Shown here in pieces: positions 1 to 6,069 of a stretch of DNA of 64,000 bases (its first letter is position 1; each line of letters opens with the position of its first letter). The position numbers were made by a program, and so were the translations under genes. Under the pieces are notes generated by a model. The model saw nothing but the letters and a program-made list of their open reading frames with translations, was not told the origin of the DNA and did not search any database. The stretch is from Bacillota bacterium (GTDB taxonomy: Bacteria > Bacillota > UBA4882 > UBA8346): NCBI GenBank assembly GCA_023417475.1, contig JAEZFP010000067.1:179049-243048 (forward strand), in the 5' to 3' direction.

Positions 1-568
1 CTTCCTCCTGCAAGATCCGCGTAGCGCGTAAAGTGTCCCGCCGGTGGACGATGGTTACATGGGAACAGATCCGCGCCAGATATAAAGCGTCTTCAACGGC
101 GGTATCCCCGCCGCCGACCACCGCTACCGCTTGATTGCGGTAAAACGCCCCGTCGCAAGTGGCGCAGTATGAAAGCCCCGACCCTTGAAACCGTTCTTCC
201 TCGTTTAACCCCAGCGTTTTCGGGGTCGTACCCGTACATAGGATCACCACTTTGCTTAAGTACGTGTTTTCGTCGGTGTTTACCGTCTTAATCAGCGTAT
301 CTAGTTGCAAGGAGAGCACTTGTTCATTCACAACCTGGGCTCCGAATTTACGCGCTTGATTTTCCATCCGGATCGCTAAATCCGGACCACTGATCGGTTC
401 TTCAAAACCCGGATAATTTTCCATCAAATGCGTGGTCGCCATCATTCCGCCGGAGAACATTTTCTCGATTAACAACGTGTTCAACCTGGCCCTTGCCGCA
501 TAAAGGGCCGCCGCAAAACCAGCCGGACCGCCGCCGACAATGATGACGTCATACAATTTATTGCCCAT
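1..568 (-). CDS. trxB: Thioredoxin reductase, C-terminus cut by window edge
   Basis: FAD-dependent, NADPH-using flavoenzyme that reduces thioredoxin in the cytoplasm. The translated N-terminus has the FAD-binding Rossmann motif (GGGPAGFAAALYAARA), then the redox-active CATC pair in the context SYCATCDGAFYR, then the second nucleotide-binding GGGDTAVEDA and the HRRDTLRA segment, which are diagnostic of the TrxB family. About 189 residues are visible; the rest lies beyond position 1. The ATG at 568 is preceded by AAAGGGGC at good spacing. It follows a DUF1450 gene and an FAD oxidoreductase on the same strand, which suggests a redox cluster, although a 214-bp gap with repeats separates it from them. 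Alternative: a ferredoxin-thioredoxin or TrxB-like paralogue; the family itself is secure. Confidence 0.95.
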   Translation of the reverse strand, partial: MGNKLYDVIIVGGGPAGFAAALYAARARLNTLLIEKMFSGGMMATTHLMENYPGFEEPISGPDLAIRMENQARKFGAQVVNEQVLSLQLDTLIKTVNTDENTYLSKVVILCTGTTPKTLGLNEEERFQGSGLSYCATCDGAFYRNQAVAVVGGGDTAVEDALYLARICSHVTIVHRRDTLRATRILQEE

Positions 569-587
569 GGCATCAGCCCCTTTCAGC

Positions 588-778
588 TATATATGTCGCA
601 CTATATATTTGAACTTCTTGATTGCGACATATTTTCCTTAATTCGTAAGTTGAAATAAATTCAACATTTTCTTTTCCAGCCGCGTTTTAAGGATGGAAAA
701 AACAAAAATTCAATTATTTATTTCAACTTATATATATGTCGCACTATATATTTGAACTTCTTGATTGCGACATATTTT
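588..778. repeat. Pair of perfect 48-bp direct repeats framing a 15-bp inverted repeat
   Basis: Identical 48-bp copies lie at 588-635 and 731-778. Each contains a perfect 10-bp inverted repeat (ATATGTCGCA at 591-600 with TGCGACATAT at 623-632). Between the copies a second perfect inverted repeat, TAAGTTGAAATAAAT (646-660) and ATTTATTTCAACTTA (715-729), brackets 54 bp. The whole block fills the gap between the DUF1450 gene and trxB. It could be tandem hairpins acting on the trxB leader, a regulator-binding cluster, or a small mobile element; the sequence does not decide. Confidence 0.85.
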
Positions 779-782
779 TTAT

Positions 783-1010
783 CTAATCCTGCCTGATAAT
801 CTCGACGATCGCTTCATAAAGTTCATCGGGAGAATCGGCTTGAATGAACTCATCTTCGACCAGGGCGTACGGCCCAACCGCACAATCGCTGCAGTATCCC
901 AAACAGGACTCGACCTCAATATTTTCTTCCTTGAAATTCCGACGCAACTTCTCAACCACTTCTTCGGTACCTTGGGTAAAATTGTTCTCACAAAAACGGA
1001 TTATTGCCAT
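783..1010 (-). CDS. DUF1450 (YuzB-like) small cysteine protein
   Basis: A 75-residue cytoplasmic protein of the DUF1450/YuzB family, whose biochemical role is unknown. Visible hallmarks are Cys7 (MAIIRFCENN), the cluster SCLGYCSDCAVGPYALV with a CX3CX2C spacing, and the C-terminal SPDELYEAIVEII. The cysteine pattern resembles thioredoxin-fold ferredoxin-like proteins, so an iron-sulfur or redox role is plausible but inferred. The ATG at 1010 has AGGAGGAT upstream. It begins 25 bp after the stop of the FAD/NAD oxidoreductase on the same strand, so the two are almost certainly co-transcribed. Confidence 0.85.
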   Translation of the reverse strand: MAIIRFCENNFTQGTEEVVEKLRRNFKEENIEVESCLGYCSDCAVGPYALVEDEFIQADSPDELYEAIVEIIRQD

Positions 1011-1035
1011 ACGCTTGCATCCTCCTAATTTTAAT

Positions 1036-2292
1036 TCAATGTATCGCGAACGGTTGCTTTTTCAGGTTTTTCAAATACTCCATCAGTTCTGCCACAGTGA
1101 TCTCGGACCATGGAATGTTTTCAAGCGGCAACTGCTGTTCGATCGCGGTCTTCAGCACCGGTGACTTATTGGTGTCGCCGATCATAATGGCGCCGACGAT
1201 CCGGTGATCTCTGACAAAAATCCGGCGGTAAACACGCCGTTCCAAATCTGCTTCGATAAGCGTCGCCTCGGCTAAGGTTTCAGCGACGTTTCCCATAGAA
1301 AACAACGATAGGCCATAACCGTTCAAGGTGGTTACCGGAACAATGGTACGATAGGCGGCCGGTTGATTCACTATATTATGTCCGGCGGTTTTTCCTTGTT
1401 CCACCGCGATATTCCAAAGGCCGTAAACCCTGCCTTGATATTCGGCCACGTCCCCGGCGGCGTAGACATTCGCCACACTGGTCCGCATCCGCTCGTCAAC
1501 GACGATCCCTTGGTTGACCCGGATCGCGGTTCCTTGGACAATCCCGGTATTGGACTTGATTCCGGTGGCATACAGCAACAAATCGCAACCGATCCGTTCT
1601 CCTGTCTGCGTAACGGCGTAAAATCCGTCCGCGTCGTCGCCGATCCGCTCAATCTGCGTCCCGGTCAATACCTCCACTCCGGCCGCTTCCACCGCCGCCT
1701 TGACAATTCGCGAAGCCGCCTCATCCAATTGCAACGGCATCAGGCGCGGTTGGAGCTCGGCGATGATCGCCTTTTGTCGCTGTTGGGTCAGGCTCCAGGC
1801 CGTCTCTAACCCTTGAATTCCCCCTCCAATATTCAATATGGTATTGGTATTGGTATTGGTATGAGTCTTCGCCAAACGCTGCCGGATCATTTGGGCGTCG
1901 GCGAGATTCCGCAACGTCGCCACTTTTTCATTGGCTAATCCCTCAATAGCCGGCGCGCGGTTGCGGGCGCCATTGGCCAATAATAATTGATCATACCCAT
2001 ATTTCCGCCCGGAGCGTAACGTAACGGTCTGCTCACGCTCATCGACCGTTGCAACCGCTTCTCCCAAATGTAGCGTAACCCGGTGCTGGTCATACCAGTC
2101 TTTTTGCTGGAGTAAATTTGACGCTTCATCCCGGGCCGCAAACAAGCCTTTCGAAAGCCGCATCCGGTTATACGGAGCGACCGGTTCCGCGCTGAACAGA
2201 TTAAGGGCCACTTCCCGGTCAAACTCCCGAATCGCCTTAATCGCGTTAATTGCGGCAATACCCGCTCCCACTACAATGACCTGTTTTCCCAT
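1036..2292 (-). CDS. FAD-dependent NAD(P)H oxidoreductase (rubredoxin/nitrite-reductase type)
   Basis: A 418-residue class-I pyridine nucleotide-disulfide oxidoreductase of the NADH:rubredoxin reductase / NirB N-terminal group. Domains in order: FAD Rossmann motif (VIVVGAGIAAINAI, ~5-18), the PYNRMRLSK substrate/FAD loop (~40-48), LLLANGARNRAP (~105-116), the NAD Rossmann motif (NIGGGIQGLETA, ~153-164), and a second FAD motif VYAAGDVAEY (~268-277) followed by LWNIAVEQGKTAGHNI. There is no redox-active CXXXXC, as usual in this group. Its electron acceptor is unknown; rubredoxin, a nitrite reductase-like partner or the neighbouring DUF1450 protein are candidates. ATG at 2292 follows a G-rich Shine-Dalgarno. 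A hexanucleotide repeat sits just before the NAD-binding motif. Confidence 0.85.
   Translation of the reverse strand: MGKQVIVVGAGIAAINAIKAIREFDREVALNLFSAEPVAPYNRMRLSKGLFAARDEASNLLQQKDWYDQHRVTLHLGEAVATVDEREQTVTLRSGRKYGYDQLLLANGARNRAPAIEGLANEKVATLRNLADAQMIRQRLAKTHTNTNTNTILNIGGGIQGLETAWSLTQQRQKAIIAELQPRLMPLQLDEAASRIVKAAVEAAGVEVLTGTQIERIGDDADGFYAVTQTGERIGCDLLLYATGIKSNTGIVQGTAIRVNQGIVVDERMRTSVANVYAAGDVAEYQGRVYGLWNIAVEQGKTAGHNIVNQPAAYRTIVPVTTLNGYGLSLFSMGNVAETLAEATLIEADLERRVYRRIFVRDHRIVGAIMIGDTNKSPVLKTAIEQQLPLENIPWSEITVAELMEYLKNLKKQPFAIH
1840..1862 (-). repeat. Intragenic hexanucleotide tandem repeat (GGTATT)
   Basis: Three full copies plus a five-base partial copy of GGTATT (AATACC on the coding strand) encode a Thr-Asn dipeptide run, H-TNTNTNT-I, immediately before the NAD-binding GGG motif of the FAD oxidoreductase. 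Because the unit is six bases, copy-number changes keep the frame and only lengthen or shorten the linker. Confidence 0.95.
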
Positions 2293-2809
2293 TGAACCCC
2301 CCTACCCAACTTCGCTTACGGTTAGTTTATCCGTTTCCCCGCCTTTTCTTGCCTAACAAAAAATCCGGTGTTTTGGGCACCGGATTTTCAACAGGACGTG
2401 GAAGAAAGGGGGCAAAGGAACATTTTCGCAAAATCGGAACAAGCGCAGCGACAGTTGACCCGTTCACCTGGACACTTTGAGCGGATGACAACATCCCGCC
2501 ACTTTTGTCAAAAAAGCTTGAATCGCATGGAAAGTCCCGCTTTGACGCAAGTGCTTCTTAAAATAATATAAAAGCCTAATCACATCATCTTTTATCAAAC
2601 GATACAATATACAAGATAACCCTTTACGATGACCTGAATGCCCGTAGCGTTTCCCTTGGTTTTGGTTGGAACCGCCCAATCGGCAAATTCATCGTTTATC
2701 AGGCAGTCGTCCATACCGGCGAATCGAAAATCCGCCGAATGGAACGACCCGGGGTCAAAGCTGTTTTCGAAGTTACCCCGAGACTAAATAACGTCAGAGG
2801 TGATTATCA
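2293..2809. other. Sparse intergenic region, no convincing gene
   Basis: Apart from the terminator hairpin at 2360-2389, nothing here has both a plausible start site and protein-like composition. A 71-codon open frame on the minus strand (2464-2679) has only a TTG start with no Shine-Dalgarno. It may hold the promoter of the small plus-strand gene at 2810 or remnants of decayed genes. Confidence 0.5.
2360..2389 (-). terminator. Intrinsic terminator, minus strand
   Basis: Perfect 11-bp stem AAAATCCGGTG / CACCGGATTTT with a 8-base loop; read on the minus strand it is followed by a run of six T (positions 2358-2363). It lies ~70 bp upstream of the FAD oxidoreductase start, so it would insulate that operon from minus-strand transcription entering from the right. 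Confidence 0.75.
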
Positions 2810-2998
2810 ATGTCCAGACACCATTGTTGCAAGCACCAACATCGCGACCGCCGGGATCGTTGTGAGCAACCTATGGCCAATGTGTTTCCGGCAACCATCA
2901 TCCCGGTTGGTTCGCCCATTCGCGGCACCTGCGTTGAAACCCCGAATGGCACTTTCTGCACCGTCAATGTTGATGATGAACGGCAGCGCCGGCGTTAA
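2810..2998 (+). CDS. Small Cys/His-rich hypothetical protein
   Basis: A 62-residue open frame. I do not recognise a family. The N-terminus is rich in His, Cys and Arg (MSRHHCCKHQHRDRRDRCEQ) and is followed by an apolar stretch (VFPATIIPVG) and two further cysteines (GTCVETPNGTFC). Support for expression: a good Shine-Dalgarno (AGAGGTGAT) seven bases before the ATG, and an intrinsic terminator, now interrupted by a mobile element, about 60 bp after the stop. The composition would suit a metal-binding or disulfide-linked protein, possibly spore-coat related, but that is a guess. An overlapping frame from 2739 lacks a comparable start. Confidence 0.45.
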   Translation: MSRHHCCKHQHRDRRDRCEQPMANVFPATIIPVGSPIRGTCVETPNGTFCTVNVDDERQRRR

Positions 2999-3056
2999 GC
3001 CCATGTTGCAACGTTCCCATAATTAATCAACAACCGCACCATGTTTAGCGCTAAAC

Positions 3057-3207
3057 AAGCGAGTCTACGGAGGCCACTGAAAAACTGCTCGAAATAACAT
3101 TGACCTACAATATATTGATAGCCGAAAACAAGCTACTCACTATATATTGTAGGTCAATCTTTCAGAGCGGTGGTTTTTCAGTGGCTTGAGTCTACGGACT
3201 CGCTTTT
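3057..3207 (+). terminator. Intrinsic terminator interrupted in its loop by a mobile element
   Basis: The arms AAGCGAGTC (3057-3065) and GACTCGCTT (3197-3205, followed by T) pair perfectly. Removing the element at 3072-3187 and one copy of the duplicated 11 bp restores a compact hairpin, AAGCGAGTC-TACG-GACTCGCTTTT. It would end transcripts of the small gene at 2810-2998. Confidence 0.75.
3072..3187 (+). mobile_element. MITE-like element, copy 1
   Basis: A ~116-bp non-coding element with terminal inverted repeats GCCACTGAAAAAC (3073-3085) and GTTTTTCAGTGGC (3173-3185), and long inner inverted repeats around GACCTACAATATAT. It is flanked by an 11-bp direct repeat, GAGTCTACGGA, at 3061-3071 and 3188-3198, as expected of a target-site duplication. 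A second copy in reverse orientation lies at 61000-61117 with about four substitutions. It encodes no transposase, so it would need one supplied in trans. Confidence 0.85.
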
Positions 3208-3256
3208 CATTTAAGCCGCCACCGTCCAATAACGAGCAGCTGCCCATAAAAAAGAA

Positions 3257-3285
3257 AAACTTTCGGGGTTGTCCCCAAAAAGTTT
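3257..3285 (-). terminator. Intrinsic terminator of the AraC-type gene
   Basis: On the minus strand, AAACTT-TTT-GGGG-ACAA-CCCC-GA-AAGTTT folds into a hairpin followed by TTTCTTTTTT, ten bases after the stop codon of the regulator at 3295-4164. Confidence 0.8.
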
Positions 3286-3294
3286 CCCTTGGAA

Positions 3295-4164
3295 CTACTC
3301 GTGAAACGAATCCTTCGCCCCCGTTTCCAAGCGTTTCCGGTATTGCAGGGGCGATAGTCCGGTAATGTTTTTAAAAAGTTTCCCAAAATACGACTGGTTT
3401 TCAAAACCGACTTCGTTGGCAACAAATAAGACGCTACGCTCGGAGTCACGCAGCATTTTCTGCGCGATCGAAATCCGTAAATTATTATAATAATCGGTAA
3501 AAGTCAACCCGGTTACCTCTTTGAAACTGCGGCTCAAATAGTAGGGACTGACATGAAAAGTCGCCGCGACCATCGACAACGTCAGTTTCTCCTGGTAGTT
3601 CTGGTTAATATATCTGACAATTTCCGAAATCCGCCCATGGGTCGGATTCAAGTGCGGAAGTTCTTCATCGCGGTTGGTGTTGCGGGCGGTAAAAATCAGT
3701 AACTGCAGCAATAATGAACGCAAACAGTTTTCATAATCCAAACTGCGGTTTTGGATCTCTTGACGCATTGTCTCAAAGATCCGGTCCACCGCGTTTTGAT
3801 GGAGCGGATCGAAGCTGACGAAGTTGTACCGGTTAAAAAGCCGATCCAGCGACTGGGGCGCGGCCCCCGCCGCATCCACCAGAAATTCCGGATTAAACTT
3901 AATCAGAAACCGTTCGTGATTTGGAATTCCGGTATCTTGGGTCGTATGCAAATCAAACGGCTTGATAAATATCAGATTGCCTTGCCGCACATGGTAACTG
4001 CGATCTTTAATAAAATAAATCCGCTCGCCGGCCAGCAGATAAAAGAGCTCATAATTACTGTGGAAATGGTTGCCGGCCATGCTTTGATGGCCGACCACCT
4101 TCCGTTGGGAAAGAAAGAAAGAACCCGAAGCGTTGGTGAATTTCAAAGGGGTAAAATGCGCCAT
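3295..4164 (-). CDS. AraC-family transcriptional regulator (cupin + HTH)
   Basis: A 289-residue DNA-binding regulator. The N-terminal ~150 residues form an AraC-type cupin sensor (HFHSNYELFYLLAGERIY, then GNLIFIKPFDLH), which in this family binds a sugar or other small ligand. The C-terminal ~100 residues are a double helix-turn-helix AraC domain (ISEIVRYINQNYQEKLTLS; VSPYYLSRSFKEVTG; VANEVGFENQSYFGKLFK; GLSPLQYRK). I chose the ATG at 4164, with GGCGGGAG upstream, over an in-frame TTG two codons earlier. It is divergent from the Cas2-like gene and shares a ~130-bp promoter region with it. No catabolic gene lies next to it, so its target is unclear. Confidence 0.9.
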   Translation of the reverse strand: MAHFTPLKFTNASGSFFLSQRKVVGHQSMAGNHFHSNYELFYLLAGERIYFIKDRSYHVRQGNLIFIKPFDLHTTQDTGIPNHERFLIKFNPEFLVDAAGAAPQSLDRLFNRYNFVSFDPLHQNAVDRIFETMRQEIQNRSLDYENCLRSLLLQLLIFTARNTNRDEELPHLNPTHGRISEIVRYINQNYQEKLTLSMVAATFHVSPYYLSRSFKEVTGLTFTDYYNNLRISIAQKMLRDSERSVLFVANEVGFENQSYFGKLFKNITGLSPLQYRKRLETGAKDSFHE

Positions 4165-4244
4165 GAACAACTCCCGCCTTTCCGCGCCAAACCGAAAAAA
4201 TATCCTGCTTTTTATTTTACTGTTACAAAGATTTAAAGTAAAGG

Positions 4245-4272
4245 TTGAACTCTAACTCCAGTTTGTTATAAT
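4245..4272 (+). promoter_or_regulatory. Sigma-A-type promoter of the Cas2-like gene
   Basis: TTGAAC (4245-4250), a 16-bp spacer and a perfect TATAAT (4267-4272), 22 bp before the start codon at 4295. Confidence 0.7.
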
Positions 4273-4294
4273 TAACTCACGGAGGGGATCTGTC

Positions 4295-4570
4295 ATGTCC
4301 AAAATTATCTGTTGCGACTATCCAAACCAAGAAGGGGAAGGGGTTCGCAAGTTTCAGAATTGGTTGATCGGAATCGACGGTTGTTGCCAAATAACCAATA
4401 CCTGCTGGATTGTGGCGGCAGTCGAAACCAATCAACAGATCGTCGATCGTCTCCGCGGTTACTTAGGCGCGGACGCCCGGATTTTTGTCGCTTCCTTGGA
4501 GAAAGGCAGCGGCGTTTGGGTCAATGCGCTCGAATCCAGCGAAGTGCTCCAAGATATTTTAAAGAGTTGA
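4295..4570 (+). CDS. Small Cas2/SinR-like ferredoxin-fold protein
   Basis: A 91-residue protein. Its layout resembles stand-alone Cas2-like proteins sometimes called SinR family: a first strand ending in Asp (MSKIICCDYP), a helix (VRKFQNWLIGI), a strand with Trp (NTCWIVAAVE), then a helix and final strand (QQIVDRLRGYLGADARIFVASLEKGSGVW). There are no CRISPR repeats, cas1 or other cas genes in the window, so an adaptation role is unlikely; relatives act as or resemble toxin-like nucleases (VapD) or have no known role. The start has GGAGGGGATC upstream and a clear promoter. It is a single-gene unit closed by the terminator at 4575-4620. The family call is tentative. Confidence 0.55.
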   Translation: MSKIICCDYPNQEGEGVRKFQNWLIGIDGCCQITNTCWIVAAVETNQQIVDRLRGYLGADARIFVASLEKGSGVWVNALESSEVLQDILKS

Positions 4571-4574
4571 TTTG

Positions 4575-4620
4575 ATAACAAAAGCCTTGTTCCGCCTAAC
4601 GGACCCAAGGCTTTTGTTAT
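4575..4620. terminator. Bidirectional intrinsic terminator
   Basis: Fifteen-base perfect arms ATAACAAAAGCCTTG (4575-4589) and CAAGGCTTTTGTTAT (4606-4620) between convergent genes. Both strands give a T-rich tail within the arm. Confidence 0.9.
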
Positions 4621-5634
4621 TTAACCATCGCCCAACCGACCCGGAGCGGCTGCCGTGCTTTCCCGGATCACCAGTTGCGGGGTGAATTTCAGTTTCCGTT
4701 TGACCGGTTCCCCTTGCAATACTTTGTAGAGTTGATCGGCGGTCGCCCGGGCAACCTCCCGCGTATGATTGTCGATGGAAGTCAACGTGGGTGTGGCCGC
4801 CTCCGTCAATAGCGAATTGTTATACCCGATGATCGAAATGTCCCGGGGAACGTTCAGTCCGCGTCGCGCGGCGGCTTTCATCACTCCGACCGCAGTGAGG
4901 TCTTCGCCGCAAATCACCGCGGTAACCCGCTTGCCTTGGTCGAGCAGTTGATTCAGACCGGCGGCGCCATCGGCCATACTGTAAAAAACTCCGCAATAGT
5001 TACTCGGATCGAGGCCATGCTTACGCATCCCGTCCTGAAACCCTTTCAGTTTCGCCACCGCCGAGGGATTTTTGGAATCGACAAAATAATGAATATCACG
5101 ATGCCCCTGTTCAACCAGGTAAGTCACGGTATTGGCCACGGCCACCGCATCATCGTGAACGATGGAATAAATATTATCGGCCTGCAAAAAGTTGTTCACG
5201 ATCAGTAACGGCACTTTCCGGGCGGCTTGCAAAAGATGATCGTTGTTGGCCTTCTCCTTATACATCGAACCGACCATGATAATCCCGTCGACCTGTTTCT
5301 CCAGAGTCATCCGCAGGCACTTCTTAATACTCTCCAACCCGGAACCGGTATTGGTTAAAATCACATTATAGCCCAGTTCAATGAAACGCCGTTCAATGGT
5401 GTAAACCACGGTGGCGATATACAGACTGGTGATATCATTGGCCAAGATTCCGATGGTTTTCATGGAGTTCACCACTAAACCACGCGCGACCGCGTTGGCA
5501 ACATAGTGGGTTTGGTCCAAAATCGCTTGAACCTTTTGACGGGTCTCCGGGTTCACCTTCTCCGGTTGATTGAGGACCCGGGAGACCGTTGCCGTCGAGA
5601 CCCCGGCTAAACCGGCAATGTCTTGCATCTTCAT
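4621..5634 (-). CDS. LacI-family transcriptional repressor
   Basis: A 337-residue sugar-responsive repressor. Residues 1-50 are the LacI helix-turn-helix and hinge (MQDIAGLAGVSTATVSRVLN); residues ~60-330 are the periplasmic-binding-protein-like sensor (TIGILANDITSLYIATVV; VDGIIMVGSM; GFQDGMRKHGL; AVICGEDLTAVGVMKAA; ISIIGYNN; LTSIDNH). It lies directly upstream of the GH2 and ABC-importer genes on the same strand, separated by a 21-bp repeat array. It is the likely controller of that locus, acting at the double operator 11111-11140, because the operators have the TGNAANCGNNNNCA form bound by LacI/CcpA proteins. The start at 5634 has TAGGTGAAT upstream. The effector sugar is unknown; a uronate is plausible. 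Confidence 0.93.
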   Translation of the reverse strand: MKMQDIAGLAGVSTATVSRVLNQPEKVNPETRQKVQAILDQTHYVANAVARGLVVNSMKTIGILANDITSLYIATVVYTIERRFIELGYNVILTNTGSGLESIKKCLRMTLEKQVDGIIMVGSMYKEKANNDHLLQAARKVPLLIVNNFLQADNIYSIVHDDAVAVANTVTYLVEQGHRDIHYFVDSKNPSAVAKLKGFQDGMRKHGLDPSNYCGVFYSMADGAAGLNQLLDQGKRVTAVICGEDLTAVGVMKAAARRGLNVPRDISIIGYNNSLLTEAATPTLTSIDNHTREVARATADQLYKVLQGEPVKRKLKFTPQLVIRESTAAAPGRLGDG

Positions 5635-5742
5635 TATAATTCACCTAAAACAGACCGTATTCAATCGAACTTATCCTTATATGATAACCTTTCTTTGGCG
5701 CAAAAGTCAAATCGCCGTCCGCTTGGAGAGTTGCCGCAATCG

Positions 5743-6015
5743 TTCCGGCGCTTGCCAAAATTATTATGGAACATGCCCGAGTGGTTTTGGAACGTTCCAA
5801 AATCGTTTTGGAACTTGCCAAAGTCACTTTGGAACATGCCAGAGTCGTTTTGGAACTTGCCAAAGTCACTTTGGAACATGCCAGAGTCGTTTTGGAACAT
5901 GCCGGAGTCGTTTTGGAACCTGCCGGAATCGTTTAGGCGCTTGCCAAAATTGTTTTGGAACTTGCCAAAGTCACTTTGGAACATGCCGGAACCTTTTTGG
6001 CACTTGCCGCAATCG
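5743..6015. repeat. Thirteen 21-bp tandem repeats between LacI and GH2 genes
   Basis: Thirteen consecutive 21-base units of the form TTTTGGAACWTGCCRRAGTCG fill the gap between the GH2 stop and the LacI start. The inner units alternate, CTTTGGAACATGCCAGAGTCG with TTTTGGAACTTGCCAAAGTCA, which makes a 42-bp superperiod; the edge units are diverged. One junction gives an 18-bp perfect palindrome (5785-5802). Open frames run through the array on both strands only because 21 is divisible by three; they lack plausible starts. There are no spacers, so it is not a CRISPR array. Confidence 0.95.
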
Positions 6016-6069
6016 TTCCCGCGCAAATGAGATCACAGGCGAGGGTGAGGTCAGGACCTTCCGAACTCC

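Noticed and set aside
1363..1809. Plus-strand ORF of 148 codons inside the FAD oxidoreductase
   Set aside because: Antisense shadow of a well-supported flavoprotein gene.
2464..2679. 71-codon minus-strand ORF upstream of a terminator
   Set aside because: TTG start without Shine-Dalgarno and no protein-like pattern; kept only as part of the intergenic description.
5743..6015. CRISPR array
   Set aside because: Units are contiguous 21-mers without variable spacers; the same holds for the 42-bp array at 22968-23245. No cas1 or effector genes are nearby.
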